Below are positions 39,721 through 51,586 of a stretch of 64,000 nucleotides of DNA, piece after piece. This DNA comes from Cymbomonas tetramitiformis (lineage: Eukaryota; Chlorophyta; Pyramimonadophyceae; Pyramimonadales; Pyramimonadaceae): assembly GCA_001247695.2 (NCBI GenBank), contig LGRX02034248.1, positions 62,001-126,000 on the forward strand, in the 5' to 3' direction. The translations under genes were made by a program, and so were the position numbers. Below the pieces are notes generated by a model. It was not told the DNA's origin and did no database searches. It saw only the letters and a program-made list of their open reading frames with translations. Numbering within the stretch: position 1 is the stretch's first letter; the number at the start of each line of letters is the position of its first letter.

Positions 39721-42700
39721 TTAGTAGTAGCCGATTTGCAAAAACTTGCCCTCCTTGTGAATGAGGCGCTCAGCATTCATCACCGGCGAGCACACCGGAT
39801 ACTGCTTCGCCACATCCTGCAAAACCAGTACAACCTCCGACGCATGGGTCATATCACATACTTCCGGAAGAAAAAAACAGTCGCTCCACAAAGGTATGGG
39901 GAGCTGCCCAAACCGAGAACAGGAAAGCAGGCCCAGCAACCAATACATCGTTGCAGTGAGACAAAAGCACCAATGTAGAGAATGAAGGGAGCCAGAGTGT
40001 GCATCTTTGTACCTGCACCCTTTTTATGTCGTCTTCTGTGCTTCAAATTCAAAACATTAACTAGAGGTGACTGAGCACTAGCAGAAAAGAGGCTTGGGGA
40101 AGTGCCCCAGGGATCTCACAGTCTGCACTTGAGCAGGGGGAATTATTCCAAGTACCTTGACAGCCGGCTGTGAGAGAGTCTGGTCGAAGAAGAGTTCCTG
40201 GCAGTTCTGGTACGCCACCTTGCGGGCAGCTGTTGTTGAAAGACGCTCGAAGAGAGCGTAGTATTTGGTGATTTCCTTGTGAAGGAGGCCCTCAAACTGG
40301 CCCACTTGGTCAGATCCGATGAGGCACCGATCCTGTAACACGCCAGCAGGCAAATACCACTTAAATCAAATACCTGCCCACCTTAGCGATGCTTGCTTTG
40401 TCGTAAGTAGGCCAGACTGAGGGCTGAATGTATCCCAACTCATCACTCCACAAGAAAGTATGATCTGCAGCGAACCACGTTGCGACACCGTTTTTCTTTT
40501 TATGGAGTTACCGCTTTTGGGATGTTTGCCGACACACCAACTGCTTCCCCGGGGTTCGGTGGGCCTCGTGTGACCAACAAAAGCTTACGTACAAAGCAGG
40601 TTGGTCCTCCAGCACAAGTTGTCAACACGTGGCACTCTGACACGGTGCACAAGTTGACAATAGGTGTCACTCTGTCACGAGGATGATGGGAAACAGCACC
40701 ACGCACATGTCTGTCTTGCCTGCACAGAGAACCGAAGTGTACGGCACCGGCAGAAAATACCTGGTGACGTTCAATGACTTCCAGCCATTCTTGACGAGGA
40801 ATGCCATCACCCTTTCCACCGCAGATCACGTCCTCCCAAACGACCCAGGACATGTCCAAATACATATTAGGGTGCTTGCGAAGCATCATGTCGCACATTT
40901 TGTGATGGTCCGGCTCACTCACACGGCGAGAGACACCGCAGTGGCACCAGATGAATTTGAGGGAAGGGAACTTCTCCACGACGTCCTCCACCTCCCAGAG
41001 ATACTCCCATGTACCGTCCTCCTCCAACATCTGTGTTGAATTGTGGTGGACGTTAATTGGCAGGTCCTTCTCCTGGCAGAACTCGTACACCGGCTGAAGC
41101 CCCGGGTGGTTCGACGTCGGAGTCTCTTTATCCTGCAACATGGTCGTCAGGTCGTCGTGGCGACACATCACCTCTCCGACGGAACGCCACACACCTGCGC
41201 GCGGGAAAAGAAAGCCCCGAGACCGTTTCCCAGCTGAAAGGCATCCGAAGCCGCCGCTACTACTCCGCTCCGAAGAGACTGCCGCTTCAAGTCTGGACGG
41301 GGCAGTAGACGATGCCGTCACATGACAGGCAGGAAAAACAAACAGTTGCACCACTGGGCTGCCGAAGAAATGACGTCGTGTCCGAATACCACGACCAATA
41401 ATACAAACACGTCACCGAGAGGGAGCGCGCGGGTCTCTGCGAAGACTGACGGTCGGAAGCAGCCTCTCCTAAACCACCACCAGGTCCGCGCCCTTTCACG
41501 GTCTGAACAACTTGCGCGAAAAAGCACGCGAGCCGCAGAAAACCACGCGCACGACATTTTTTTTAAGGAATAATCTCTAGTAACGACTGCACGGTATATC
41601 GTTTGAAGCAGCTCCTGCCACCTTGTTGTTTGTTCTGTACACTTCAGCATGTTTCGCGCATTTCTCTGTCTGGCGGCTAGGGATTCCGTCAACTCGCCAG
41701 AGAAGCTGCTGGTGATTCCGGGGCAATTTGGGCCTTGGATTCTGCCACGAAGCGAGGCATCGTATCACAACGCGCGGCGGACAGCTGTCGAAGGAAACGC
41801 GCAGGACGCACCAGGGTACTTATTCCACATGCGCTCAACGTGAGCGACGGCATACTTGTCGGTGGGATTGAAAGAAGCGAAGGTGGCAGCGAATCGGTTG
41901 CGGTAATTCTCCGGGCAGGCCAGCCAGGCATCTGCCACCATCTGGTCCGCGTAAGAGTACACGTAGCAGTCCGAGTTGTCATCCTGTCGGACAGCGACAA
42001 GCATTCAAAGCGAACCGTGTAAGTGCAAGCCCAACGTCGAGAGTCCCCAAAAGGAATCTCCCGACTCTCGGTGGATGTCGAGCGACAAACGTTCCCGGTA
42101 TCAAAGTAAAGTAGAATGATCTGGACACCGCCTAACCCAGGTAAGGTTCCAAGGTTTACTGGCACCGGTTCTTGTGTGAAGGTTGTGCTTTTGCTACCGC
42201 GAGTGCGGTCAAGTCGGCGTACATTTCGGAAGCCACGCGCTTCTCAGCAGCGACGGAAGAAGTCGGTCAGAGAAAGCCGAAAGGTAGTTCAGCAAAAGAG
42301 CGAAAGCGAAAGAAATAAAACGCAACAAAAAATAGACGAGAGGCGGGCGAAAAAACCGGGCAAGGCACAAGTCATACCGCGCAGCACCGGGCCCGCTCGT
42401 GACGGTGGCTCAAAGGCACGAGGTAAAAGTCATACCGCAGCAGGAGCAAGCGCAAAAAACCCAGCCCTAGCTAGGAGCTTGACGGGAAGATAATTTGGCA
42501 GCTACAGTTTATCTGTACCGTGCATAGCATGCAAGAACAACGAAAAAAAGAGTCCACGAGGAAGACCGGAGCATGAGGCATACTTTATATACTCAGCGAG
42601 GAAGTCACGCTCCGGATGGAGGCTATCTCAAAGCGAAGGAAGACCTCTGGCCCGCGGACGTTCAGGCAGAGCTTTTCCCACAGCTTGCATATGCACAAGG

Positions 42701-44275
42701 AAACGGTGAAAACGAATACCAAAACACAATACCAATGGTAGGACATACCTGGTAGTAGAGGGGCGGCGAGGGCTCTTGCTGTTCCCACTTCTTGCAGCAC
42801 GGCATGCCGAACACGCACGCCTTTGCCACGTTTGCTTCGTTCGCCGCTGTGGAACAGCCAACACAGCTTCAACTCACCATACACGTGCGGCGTTCACAGC
42901 CCCACAAGACTGAACCGTTTCGAGGGTCTTGAAGCAAGCATGGTATCACCCTAAACACGCGCACCTGCAAACATAGACCAAGTGCCCTCGGACTTCTGGA
43001 GGAAATCCATCAAGTGCAAGTGGCAATCGATGGTCACCCATGGTTTGCCCGTGGACTCCTGCTCAACCGAGGACCAGTTTCCCCCCTCGCGCACCGGAGT
43101 CGAACGAATTAGCGTTCAGGTGCGTGCATCCCTTCATCGCTGCGACCACGTGCATAAGAGCATCACAGCAGCACGCTTAGGTTACCCACGTGGCGCAGTC
43201 GTGCCGTGCTCCCGCACCCTAGGCATACATAGCATACATAGCAGCATATTTCAGAGAAGAGGCGGAACTGTACGTTGACGACGCAAGCAACACTAAGACG
43301 ACAGATAGAGGAAATGTACAACGGTGCTTACACAACTACGCTGTAGCTTATCACCGCTACTCGAGTAAAATGAGAACTCCGTGATACTTGTGCAAGCAGG
43401 CACTCACGTCACCGGCAGTGAATTCGACGTTGAAGTCGGGAATATCCTCAAATTTGCGCTCCATCAAAGCGTAGTCGACATCCATGCCCTTCTTGGTGAG
43501 ACCCAGCCTGTTAAGGCCACAGCACGCCGAAAAAGCGCAGAAGGGTAAGTTGGCACGTTCCCTTAGACACGCAGTCGGTCCTGCAGTTCGCGCAAACTTC
43601 TGGCGTATTGCCGCAGGTATGCAGTCCTTTGTGGCCCACCGCTTTCAAAGATAAGGGTGCCAGGGAGATGAGCTGCTAGTTAATGCTGTGCGTGTCTGCA
43701 CTCCAACTAGCATAAAAAAGGCGACAACAAAGTCTCGGGAGATAACAGTTTGCGCTCGATCGGTACTCCAGAAGCGCACACCACTCCACAAAAAAGATCA
43801 AGACAGAAACTGAACGGGTCTGTCCGCAGTTCGACATGATAAATATACATTAGTAATCTCCGACTGAAGACTCATTATACATACGCACGTCCTCTCAACA
43901 CATGCAACGGCGTGTACGTGCAGAGGGACATGCCACGACAAAACCGAACCTTCATTTCGGGGTTTAACGCTTGGCATGTCTATATTTGACGGGCCGAAAA
44001 AGCTGTTTCAAAACCAATTTGGAAGCCTAAATTTCCAGGTGAAGACGCAACACCGGCGTGGCGCTGTCGGAAGCTGACCTTGAAGAGGAGTGCTCGAGCT
44101 TTTGATTCTTGGCTACCATGCTGTTTGGAGCAACCACAGATCCAGGTGCGCCAGGAAGGGGCGTAGCTTCAATAGTCTTTGCCGGCACCGCTTCAAGCTT
44201 GGCGATACGCCTTGTCAACTCGGCAATTTCAGCCGAGTTGTCTGGAACTTTTGCATTTGAAGCTCCAGCACCCAT
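39721..44275 (-). CDS. TIM-barrel amidohydrolase (Amidohydro_2-like), 8 exons, 464 aa
   Basis: Exons (minus): 44079-44275, 43408-43507, 42965-43085, 42749-42846, 41812-41983, 40761-41194, 40156-40332 and 39721-39816. Every junction is GT-AG and in phase, giving 1,395 nt of CDS with no stop. The protein starts MGAGASN, an N-myristoylation consensus, followed by a low-complexity stretch. The metal site reads HLH in IDCHLHLMDF (exon 3), His in INVHHNS and in IWCHCG (exon 6), and Asp in LIGSDQVGQF (exon 7), the usual ligands of this superfamily. Well-formed blocks include CYVYSYADQMVADAWLACPE and NMYLDMSWVVWED. The reaction is unknown; relatives hydrolyse or decarboxylate small cyclic and aromatic substrates. 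Membrane anchoring is inferred from the myristoylation motif. It is the only complete host gene recognised here. Confidence 0.93.
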
Positions 44276-44831
44276 GGTGAATGATCTCTCTGCGGTGGTA
44301 GGAAGGTCACGCTAGTGAGTACTTCAAATTTACCCGTACTCCAAATAGCACTAAAGTTTTACGATAAAAGTAACCAAGTCTTATACGCATGTACAGAATC
44401 GTAAATATGAATTCCCACGTACCTCAACAAACCTTAACAAATTTGATGCTCACTTGTGGTGTTAAAGGTATTTTCGGCCTGGGGTGGGGTAGACCGCTGT
44501 ATTTTAGTAGACTGATGTATGTAGTTCTAGTGGTAAGTGCGTAACATCAAACACGATGCATTCGATTGTTACAACATCCTACATGACACCCACCGACCGA
44601 TCCGCATTCTTTTTCATTTTTTCTTTAGTGTCACAGTATTTTCAATTTTCAATAGCAACTATGACATGACATAACAACGTTTTCTTACGTGAGATAGTTC
44701 AATAGTTGAACAGTATTCACCGTTTATATCGTTTATATACGAAAGGTGTTTCAAAGGTTTTCGCTGCGCTTTGATCGTTAGATGTATATTTTAGATATCG
44801 TGCGGCTTTTAAGTGATCTTTTGGCTATAAA

Positions 44832-44905
44832 TATTGTCTAGGAATGCGAATGCCATGCTATGTCGCATATGCCATGCCAAATGCCATGCCATGTCATGCC
44901 ATGCT
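44832..44905 (+). repeat. ATGCC/ATGCCA-rich simple repeat
   Basis: CATGCCATG, ATGCCAA and ATGTC words recur about every 5-10 bases. Confidence 0.7.
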
Positions 44906-45054
44906 CAGTGAAGAGTATAACTTTATACAATTCTAAATTGTTATATATATATTATTATTTAAAAATACCGTGAGGAGCATGCATATCAATATAAAAAGGG
45001 CTCGCCTGTGCGCATCGACATGCGGTTGGCGGAAACTTACAAAATCGTTTTGTA

Positions 45055-45093
45055 CGGCAGCGGCAGCGGCAGCGGCAGCGGCAGCGGCATCCG
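45055..45093 (+). repeat. GGCAGC hexanucleotide repeat
   Basis: About six tandem GGCAGC units. They would read as poly-Ala/Ala-Ala or Gly-Ser in different frames, but no surrounding gene is supported. Confidence 0.9.
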
Positions 45094-45463
45094 GCAATGT
45101 CAACGATTTTATATACGGGGACTCCGGCATCGCATCGGCACGCTCGCTAGGGGTGCCCAACTAAAGTTGAGCCGTCCAATGTTTTCAGATCGGAAACATC
45201 GGAAGGTCCGAAGAGATTCCTGGGGAGCAAGAAAGGAATGTATCGTATTTTGATCTCTGGAATCGTATATGGACTGTCGGATTCGGAAAATTGCCACTGT
45301 TAAAAATGAACGGACAAGTTTAAGTTGGGCAGCTCTAACGCTCGCTCCGCTCCGGCTCGTTGCGTTGCGTTGCACAGCGTTGTCACAGCTCAAGGGAACA
45401 GTGCAACGCGTTGCGTTGCGTTGTCACAGACCAAGGGAAATATAAATCATTCCTTGTAGTAGG

Positions 45464-45722
45464 TTCACGGAGAGACTGACTTACCCCCCCCACTATAAGG
45501 TGGGGGGCCTGTCTCTTGTTGTCCCCCTTCGGAGAGGAGTGTCACACGCAGCATCAGTCATCGGTAGCTCGGAACACACAGAAGCATAAAACTCTCTAAG
45601 CCTTTTATGTTATTATCTTAGTATTCCGAAAGCGAGTGTTCACTGACTGCCGTTCTGTGATAGATATATATCTGACTATATATATATATCCCCCACCAGC
45701 CAGAGAATCACACTTCTCATCA
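45464..45722 (+). repeat. 5' LTR of the gag-only element
   Basis: It runs from T(G)TCACGGAGAGACTGACTT to CTTCTCATCA and matches 47610-47871 with few differences. The expected G after the first T is missing in this copy. It contains a CCCCCC..GGTGGGGGG inverted pair and a TTATGTTATTATCTTAG block shared with related LTRs. Confidence 0.92.
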
Positions 45723-45928
45723 GGTTACGGGTCACCACCTCTTTTGGTGGCATTTTCTTTTTGGGGTTGCTAATTTCCGTCTCGCCGAACGTACCGGTCA
45801 CCACAGACTCGTCACCTTATCGACTACCACGTCTTCACGGACTTCACCACGTCGTGATTTTTTCTCGCGACTAACAAATTTAACAACAGATTCGTTTCCT
45901 AATTAACGACCAATTTACCACTTACACC

Positions 45929-47458
45929 ATGTCTACTTCATCAACCAAACCACGCGGAGTACTTAGGGGTTTGCTCACCCCGAAGCCATCTTCGCCCGCG
46001 ACTTCTACGCGTTCGGTGTCTGGTGGTGCTACGCCCCCTCTCGCTGAACCTGCGGTCGTGGAAGACCCAATTTTGAGCACAAACGATGGGTTTGTACGAG
46101 AGAAGCCTACCCATCGCGAGATTCGACCCATGGACTTCCTCGAGAATTCTACCGCTCTCCGCAACACCCCATACCGCGCTTCTACACGTGGGGTGTTGTC
46201 CGACGCTCTCACCAAGACCTTTGACTACGCCGACAATGTGATCGACATCCTCAAGGCGCGTGGTTACCAACCCAAGGCCTCTGGGGTCACTTTGGAGGGT
46301 AGTGGTGCGCGGGAGGATTTCCTCGCACTGCGTTCGGCCATGATCGCCGTCCTCGACTCCGTCAATTCCGTCGAGACCGCCAAGATCTTCGACCTCGAGT
46401 TGGCCTACGCCTCTTACCACTACGACGTCAACTACATGGTCTTCACGATGTTGTCCGTCTTGCTTCGTGGAGGAGCCCTTGCCATCTACCACACCGCCGC
46501 CAAACGTTATCCCTTTGACGGACGCGCTCTCCTCCTTCGTCTTCACTTCGAGGTGGAGGGCATTCACCGATCCGACAAGGGCGCCTACATGGAGAGCATG
46601 CGGTCCTTGCGCGTGGATGAGCGCGAGGACCCGCAACACGTCATCGACAAGTTCCGTAATTTGGCGGACAAACACCGCCAGTACCACGCTGACTTCTCCG
46701 ACTCCGCCCACGTCGAGACGTTCCTCGTGGTGCTTGAGAAGTCCGCTGACGAGTCCCCCTACGAGGTCCCCCTGTACCAGAGCATCATTGAGGACCTCTA
46801 CACCAACGACTACACCCCCTCCTTCGACACCGTCGCCCTTCGCGTCCGCCGCGTTTGGCAGCGCGACGGCGTCAGCAGGCTCGCTCGATTCCCGACCCCT
46901 AGCGTGCCTGACTCTGGTGGTGCTGGATTGAGCAAGTCTGGTGGTGCGAAGGCTTACTCCTTTCGCCCCAAGACTGTGCACCCTGTTGTTGGTGATTGGG
47001 TTGCAGGCCCTGGCCCCTACAGTAATTGGGAGGGGCAAGGCCGCCCATGCCTGGTCTGTTTCAGGATGTGGGGGCTGACCGACGTGCACGAGGCCAGCAA
47101 GGGGCTATGCCCCTACGTGTGCAAGGCCGCGTTTTCGGACGGCCGTGCCTTGCCTTCGGCTTGCGATCCTCCGCCGCGGCCCGACCCTCAGCATCGTGCA
47201 CCGGCAGCAGCGGCTAATCCGCAGCAGCCGGCGTCGGCTTTCACGTTTCAGCTGCCGCATGATTTGGCCGCCGCCCTTCCTGACCCTCTGGACCAGCCCG
47301 CCGAGGTGGAGCCGCTTGATTCGCTGTCTACGGACGACGATGAGCCCTTCAACCCCAGCCTCGCCATGATTGCGGGCTACGACGAGATCGACGAAGACGA
47401 TGAAGATTGGCCAGCTTTTGCTGAGAGCCCCGTGTGGATTCCGGGGCTCACGCGCTAA
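45929..47458 (+). CDS. Gag-like protein of the short LTR element, 509 aa
   Basis: The ATG has a good context (CACCATG) about 206 nt after the LTR. Residues ~1-60 are polar. Residues ~90-330 are helix-rich with LTR-gag character (DYADNVIDILKARGY, MVFTMLSVLLRGGALAIYH, DPQHVIDKFRNLADKHRQYH). Residues ~370-400 hold a C-X2-C-X9-H-X6-C-X3-C pattern (CLVCFRMWG...CPYVC) in place of the usual CCHC knuckle, presumably zinc-binding. A Pro-rich linker and an acidic tail ending EDWPAFAESPVWIP follow. The cysteine pattern and tail are kept in the relic at 35700-36361, so both are likely functional. The ORF is intact. Confidence 0.85.
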   Translation: MSTSSTKPRGVLRGLLTPKPSSPATSTRSVSGGATPPLAEPAVVEDPILSTNDGFVREKPTHREIRPMDFLENSTALRNTPYRASTRGVLSDALTKTFDYADNVIDILKARGYQPKASGVTLEGSGAREDFLALRSAMIAVLDSVNSVETAKIFDLELAYASYHYDVNYMVFTMLSVLLRGGALAIYHTAAKRYPFDGRALLLRLHFEVEGIHRSDKGAYMESMRSLRVDEREDPQHVIDKFRNLADKHRQYHADFSDSAHVETFLVVLEKSADESPYEVPLYQSIIEDLYTNDYTPSFDTVALRVRRVWQRDGVSRLARFPTPSVPDSGGAGLSKSGGAKAYSFRPKTVHPVVGDWVAGPGPYSNWEGQGRPCLVCFRMWGLTDVHEASKGLCPYVCKAAFSDGRALPSACDPPPRPDPQHRAPAAAANPQQPASAFTFQLPHDLAAALPDPLDQPAEVEPLDSLSTDDDEPFNPSLAMIAGYDEIDEDDEDWPAFAESPVWIPGLTR

Positions 47459-47598
47459 TTCCGTAGACAGTACTGTGTAGTCCTGCTCCGCTTCAATCTT
47501 AGCAGCATGAATTGTAAAGGGCTCCTTAGGGTTCATGATGTAGGATGGCCGGCAGGCCTTTGTGACACTGCTTTCGCTGTTTCCACCTCTCTCCTTCT

Positions 47599-47609
47599 GG
47601 AGGAGGTGG
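47599..47609 (+). promoter_or_regulatory. Polypurine tract of the gag-only element
   Basis: GGAGGAGGTGG lies directly before the TGTCACGG start of the 3' LTR. The relic at 36516-36528 has CGGGGTGAGGTGG at the same place. Confidence 0.8.
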
Positions 47610-47871
47610 TGTCACGGAGAGACTGACTTACCCCCCTCACTATAAGGTGGGGGGCCTGTCTCTTGTTGTCCCCCTTCGGAGAGGAGTGTCACACGCAGCA
47701 TCAGTCATCGGCAGCTCGGAACACACAAAAGCATGAAACTCTCTAAGCCTTTTATGTTATTATCTTAGTATTCCGAAAGCGAGTGTTCACTGACTGCCGT
47801 TCTGTGATAGATATATATCTGACTATATATATATATATCCCCCACCAGCCAGAGAATCACACTTCTCATCA
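47610..47871 (+). repeat. 3' LTR of the gag-only element
   Basis: It begins TGTCACGGAGAG and ends CTTCTCATCA. It is slightly longer than the 5' copy owing to the missing G and one extra AT in the dinucleotide run of the latter part. Confidence 0.92.
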
Positions 47872-47876
47872 TAGGT

Positions 47877-48892
47877 CCAAGGTCGCGGTCGTCAGCTGCA
47901 CGAACTTGCGCGACATTTGTGTGAAACTGCGAACTCCCGACGTCAAATGTTGTAGAGCTCTATACCACATCCTTGAGAACACGTCATTCCACGTGGGACC
48001 ACGACCATCGCATGCCATTTTCGATTTTGCCAATAATAATAATAAAACATTTACGCTAGCAAAGGGGACAAAGTCCTGAGAGTGCGGTATCCCTGCAAAG
48101 CAGGCTAGTGAAAACACCAGGGGCTACTCCCTCTGCTATAGCGCGCCCACAAAGGGGCTCAACCCACTTTTCAGCAGGGTGACATCTAGAAAAAAGCTAG
48201 GTGCAAAGCAAGTTTTGTCATTTCCCCTGCCGATGGCGCTCCCGGAAAAAGTCTGAAGCGGTGTCACGGTCATATCGCTATCGCTATCGTCTCGCATCGC
48301 CTCGTGTCATCGTGATTTAATTTACAGGATTATTAAAACAGATAATCAATTTATCTTCCATCGATATCGTGAATACGATTACCGTTGGCGCTGGCGCTGA
48401 CTACAGTAGCTCAAGCATAAAGCGCTCGCTGCCGACATTCAATGCTCACAATTTTCTCAACGTTTCTCCGCCTCGGGCGGAACGATACTGTGACTGTTGT
48501 GTTATGTGCAGGGATTACGGAAGCGTGTTTGACTGTTTTTATTTTTCAATTCATTTATTGCATATATGCGAACTCACGGTATTCGGTGTGTGCAGCTTGG
48601 TCGCAGGTTTCGTTCCGATGGCGAGGAGGGACGCACCTTTTTGAGATGTGGAAGTCTTACTAGGGCAACCTAGCTTGGCATGATACCCAACCGACCACAT
48701 CGGACACACTTTGTTTTGATATTCAATTTACTCACCTGGGATATGCGTACAAAACTAGTTGAGGAGCGGCGAGGTGGGATAAGTCTGAGACTGATTTATC
48801 TTTTTGGGTTTACAGCGCCATCGCGGCCTCTTGGGGTGTGGAAGTCAAGGTTGCGCATGCCAACCTTGCTTAGTGGCTACTATCCTTAATCC
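47877..48892. other. Spacer without recognisable gene
   Basis: Short ORFs of low-complexity or hydrophobic composition only. There are no repeats apart from TATCGCTATCGCTATCG at about 48272. Confidence 0.4.
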
Positions 48893-48912
48893 AGATCCTC
48901 CCACAAGGATCT
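48893..48912. repeat. Palindromic word, copy 1 of 4
   Basis: AGATCCTCCCACAAGGATCT has 7-bp inverted arms. Near-identical words lie at 49092-49115, 50705-50724 (opposite orientation) and 50734-50753. The outer flanks also mirror each other: GGCTACTATCC left of copy 1 and GGATAGTAGCC right of copy 4. This suggests the ends of a ~1.9-kb inverted-repeat element. Confidence 0.7.
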
Positions 48913-49229
48913 AGCGCAAATGGGCATGGCGACGTTGTATGCCGTATTTCTTGGCCCGGCATATGCTTTGGGGCAATATTTATGAACCTTTTGAATTATC
49001 TATAACATTGGTTTGCTTGAAATGTCGATGGTTTGACCTTTAATCTTAGCGTGGTTTGGGTGGGTGCTTTCACAGAATTTTAATAAAAATGCTAGATCCT
49101 ACCACAAGGATCTAGGGTACCGACAACTCTAGGCCTTGTTACACGAGCTCGGGTTGGTGCGCATGTTGTTAACCCTCGAGGGTATCACCAAAACTAATTT
49201 TGTAAGCCCTTTAATATCATACTAGCCGT

Positions 49230-50083
49230 ATTAACCCCTAAGTTGCCGTCGGAATTTTTTGTGAAATTATGTGCTTTCGGGGAAATCCGAAGTATGGCAT
49301 GATTTTGGCTGCATGCACGCATGCGACATCATGGATGGTATAGGCGACCATCAAATAAGCCACAACGAACCATGGTATAGCTACCTCTATCTTATATCTC
49401 GAGATATATGGATTATCCAACCAAAATTTTGAGTGTTTTGAGCATGGAAATTACGCATATATCTCGTGTACGATGCGTGACTGCAATCTTATTAACCTAT
49501 CCCATGGTTAAATGTCGTGGAAATTGACATGTGAGAATATCCCTAATCGATAGTGCGCATTGATACCGCCCAATGTGCCAATAATTGCCAATAATAGCAA
49601 AAAAAACACCAAAAAAAACACTCGGATTCCAATGTTTTCCCATACTTAAGAAATGTTTTCCATACTTAAGCCAAAACTCAGGCGATTTTGCTCATGAAAT
49701 GAGACTATGTGGTGATATAATACCCCATGTTGCATGCAAGACTGGCGTTGGGATCCATTTGTATCTTATATTTCCACATGGCCACGTATATGATTACCAC
49801 TACAATGTTTATGGCTTGGCTAGCCACTTTTCAAAGCCAACTTTAAGCGCAGAATGACACAAATAGACAAATTTGGGTTTGGGAATGCTAACACGTGAGA
49901 GATATATCGCATTGGTATATGTGCTAAACCCTTGGTTAACTTGTAGCCATACATCATGAGTGCGCCCACAAACCTTGCAATGCCCGTAACGCCAACCGCA
50001 CACATGCCGTTTCATGGTACGTCACGCTCTTATTTTCGAGGGCTTGTTGAGATTTCTCAATTAACGGCAACTTAGGGGTTAAT
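49230..50083. mobile_element. Possible TIR element, 20-bp perfect inverted repeats
   Basis: ATTAACCCCTAAGTTGCCGT at 49230-49249 is exactly complementary to 50064-50083. The ~810-bp interior has no convincing transposase. I could not see a flanking target duplication, so this may be only a chance-free inverted repeat inside the larger palindrome-bounded region 48893-50753. Confidence 0.4.
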
Positions 50084-51217
50084 CGCCGCATATGCGCATG
50101 ACATGGTGTAGTACCGTCGAAATTCAATATTTCCATCATAATCAGGGTCTGAAAATCGTATTCTAGAACCTCTAGCGGTAGTTTTAAACGTTCAAAAAAT
50201 CCCCAAACATCCCAAGGAGACTTTGAAGTCATATTAAAGTACTGAAGTACTCACCAAGGCAAAGATCTAGCCTCAAAGCTCAAAATGGACCAAGACTTAC
50301 GCCCAAAATGCGAAATTGTCCCCATACTTAAGGAGTGTGTATATCTTACCCATGTGACCGCGTTCGTGTGATGTGTCCAATATACATGACCCAAGTCGTA
50401 TTTTGACCCAAACATGATTAATATACCTGCATACCTTGAGATATATCATGTATATAGTGGCAAAGGATCGATACACGATTGGCAAAAAAATGTGGAAGAT
50501 ACACCCCGTTTTTGAAGCTTTAAAAAACGCAGCAGTTCAAAATTTGGTTGGGGCATGCTATAAATGTATTAGCTAGGAGCATATATGATGGACTCTCGTC
50601 GAACCACGCACCATACTACTTAGTATAGGTCCCATGTGGAAAGTATTCCTTGGCGTTGACTTGTAGAAAGCTCGTGGGGTGCCTAAATAAATTATTGAAA
50701 AAGTGATCCTTGTGGGAGGATCTAGAGCGTTCTAGGTCCTCCCACAAGGATCTCGGGATAGTAGCCATTAGGTTCGAACCCAACCACATCGAAGTCTTAG
50801 TCCTTGTGCTTCAGGGAACTAGAAGATATGTATCTTAACAACATTTTTGGAAAATCTCGTGCGATAGAACTCACGGGAAGCCCGTGGCTGTTTGACATGT
50901 ATTGGGTTTGCGGGGTACATTCGAGCCCAAACCCAATAAATTTGCCAAAGAAATAAACTGTTCGTTTCGCGCACGATGTATCGCAATCCTTGAGCTTCAG
51001 GGAACTTAAAGATATAGCTAATGCAAACTAAGAGGTCCCCGTCCACGGATCAGAACAACATCAACCAAAGGGCCGACCTGCCGCCATCCCCGCTTCCGGC
51101 TAACCCTCTAAACCGAATGCTAAAGTACTAGTATATGCATGCCAACTAGGTGGACTGCCACAAGGATATGAAAATAGTGACTGGTCTCCGCCAGATCTCG
51201 CTCCCCGATAGATACTC
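50084..51217. other. AT-rich spacer
   Basis: It contains the palindromic words at 50705-50753 and a repeated phrase, CTTCAGGGAACTAGAAGATAT near 50810 and CTTCAGGGAACTTAAAGATAT near 50993. No gene is seen. Confidence 0.4.
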
Positions 51218-51527
51218 TCATCCGATGCTGCTCAGCTCGACGGTCAACCAGTACTCGAGGTCATAGAAGATGTCAAAGAGGTACAGGATGTAGTCAAAGG
51301 CCAGAATCCAGTCAGATGTGCTTAAGGTCAGAGTAGAGCTGTCGGTGTCTAAGGTCTCATAGGGCAGGTCATAGGTACCAGTCTGTCCACGAACACAAAG
51401 TCCAGTCCAGAAGGGCACCACGTCAAAGGGCATCAATCCAGTCAGACCAGAAAGACCCCTTGCCCGACCGCTGCCGGCTCATAGGCCTGCAGCTCAGCCG
51501 GACAGAGGACCAGAGAACCTAGGAGTC

Positions 51528-51548
51528 ACCCGCACCACTGGGGTGCGG
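51528..51548 (-). other. Hairpin just after the copia pol stop
   Basis: CCCGCACC and its complement GGTGCGGG flank a 5-nt loop about 40 nt downstream of the stop codon on the element strand. It could be a 3' processing or structural signal. Confidence 0.5.
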
Positions 51549-51586
51549 GCGGATCACGTCCATGAAGGACTCGATCATGCTGATGA

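Larger units (their letters stand above)
44276..45459. other. Upstream spacer of the amidohydrolase gene
   Basis: The 5' UTR and promoter of the minus-strand gene should lie just right of 44275. The start codon context on that strand is CACCATGG. Beyond that there are simple repeats and repeated TTGCGTTGCGTTGCACAG/TTGTCACAG phrases at about 45358-45430. No gene is seen. Confidence 0.45.
45464..47871 (+). mobile_element. Complete gag-only LTR retrotransposon (non-autonomous), 2.4 kb
   Basis: Two ~260-bp LTRs enclose one intact gag-like ORF and nothing else: no protease, RT or integrase. TAGG (or TAGGT, depending on where the LTR is taken to start) flanks it at 45460-45464 and 47872-47876. A purine tract GGAGGAGGTGG (47599-47609) precedes the 3' LTR. 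It must use pol proteins from another element. A relic of a relative lies at 35700-36791. Confidence 0.92.

Noticed and set aside
40500..40760. Continuation of the amidohydrolase ORF past residue HQ
   Set aside because: A GTATTT donor at 40760 and the in-phase exon at 40332 restore the conserved IGSDQVGQF motif, so this stretch is intron 6.
42116..42493. 125-codon plus-strand ORF
   Set aside because: It overlaps intron 4 and exon-flanking sequence of the minus-strand amidohydrolase, is strongly biased to Lys/Arg/Ser, and has no support.
45941..47089. 382-codon minus-strand ORF opposite the gag-only element
   Set aside because: It is a shadow of the plus-strand gag, which has the better composition, start context and a related relic at 35.7 kb.
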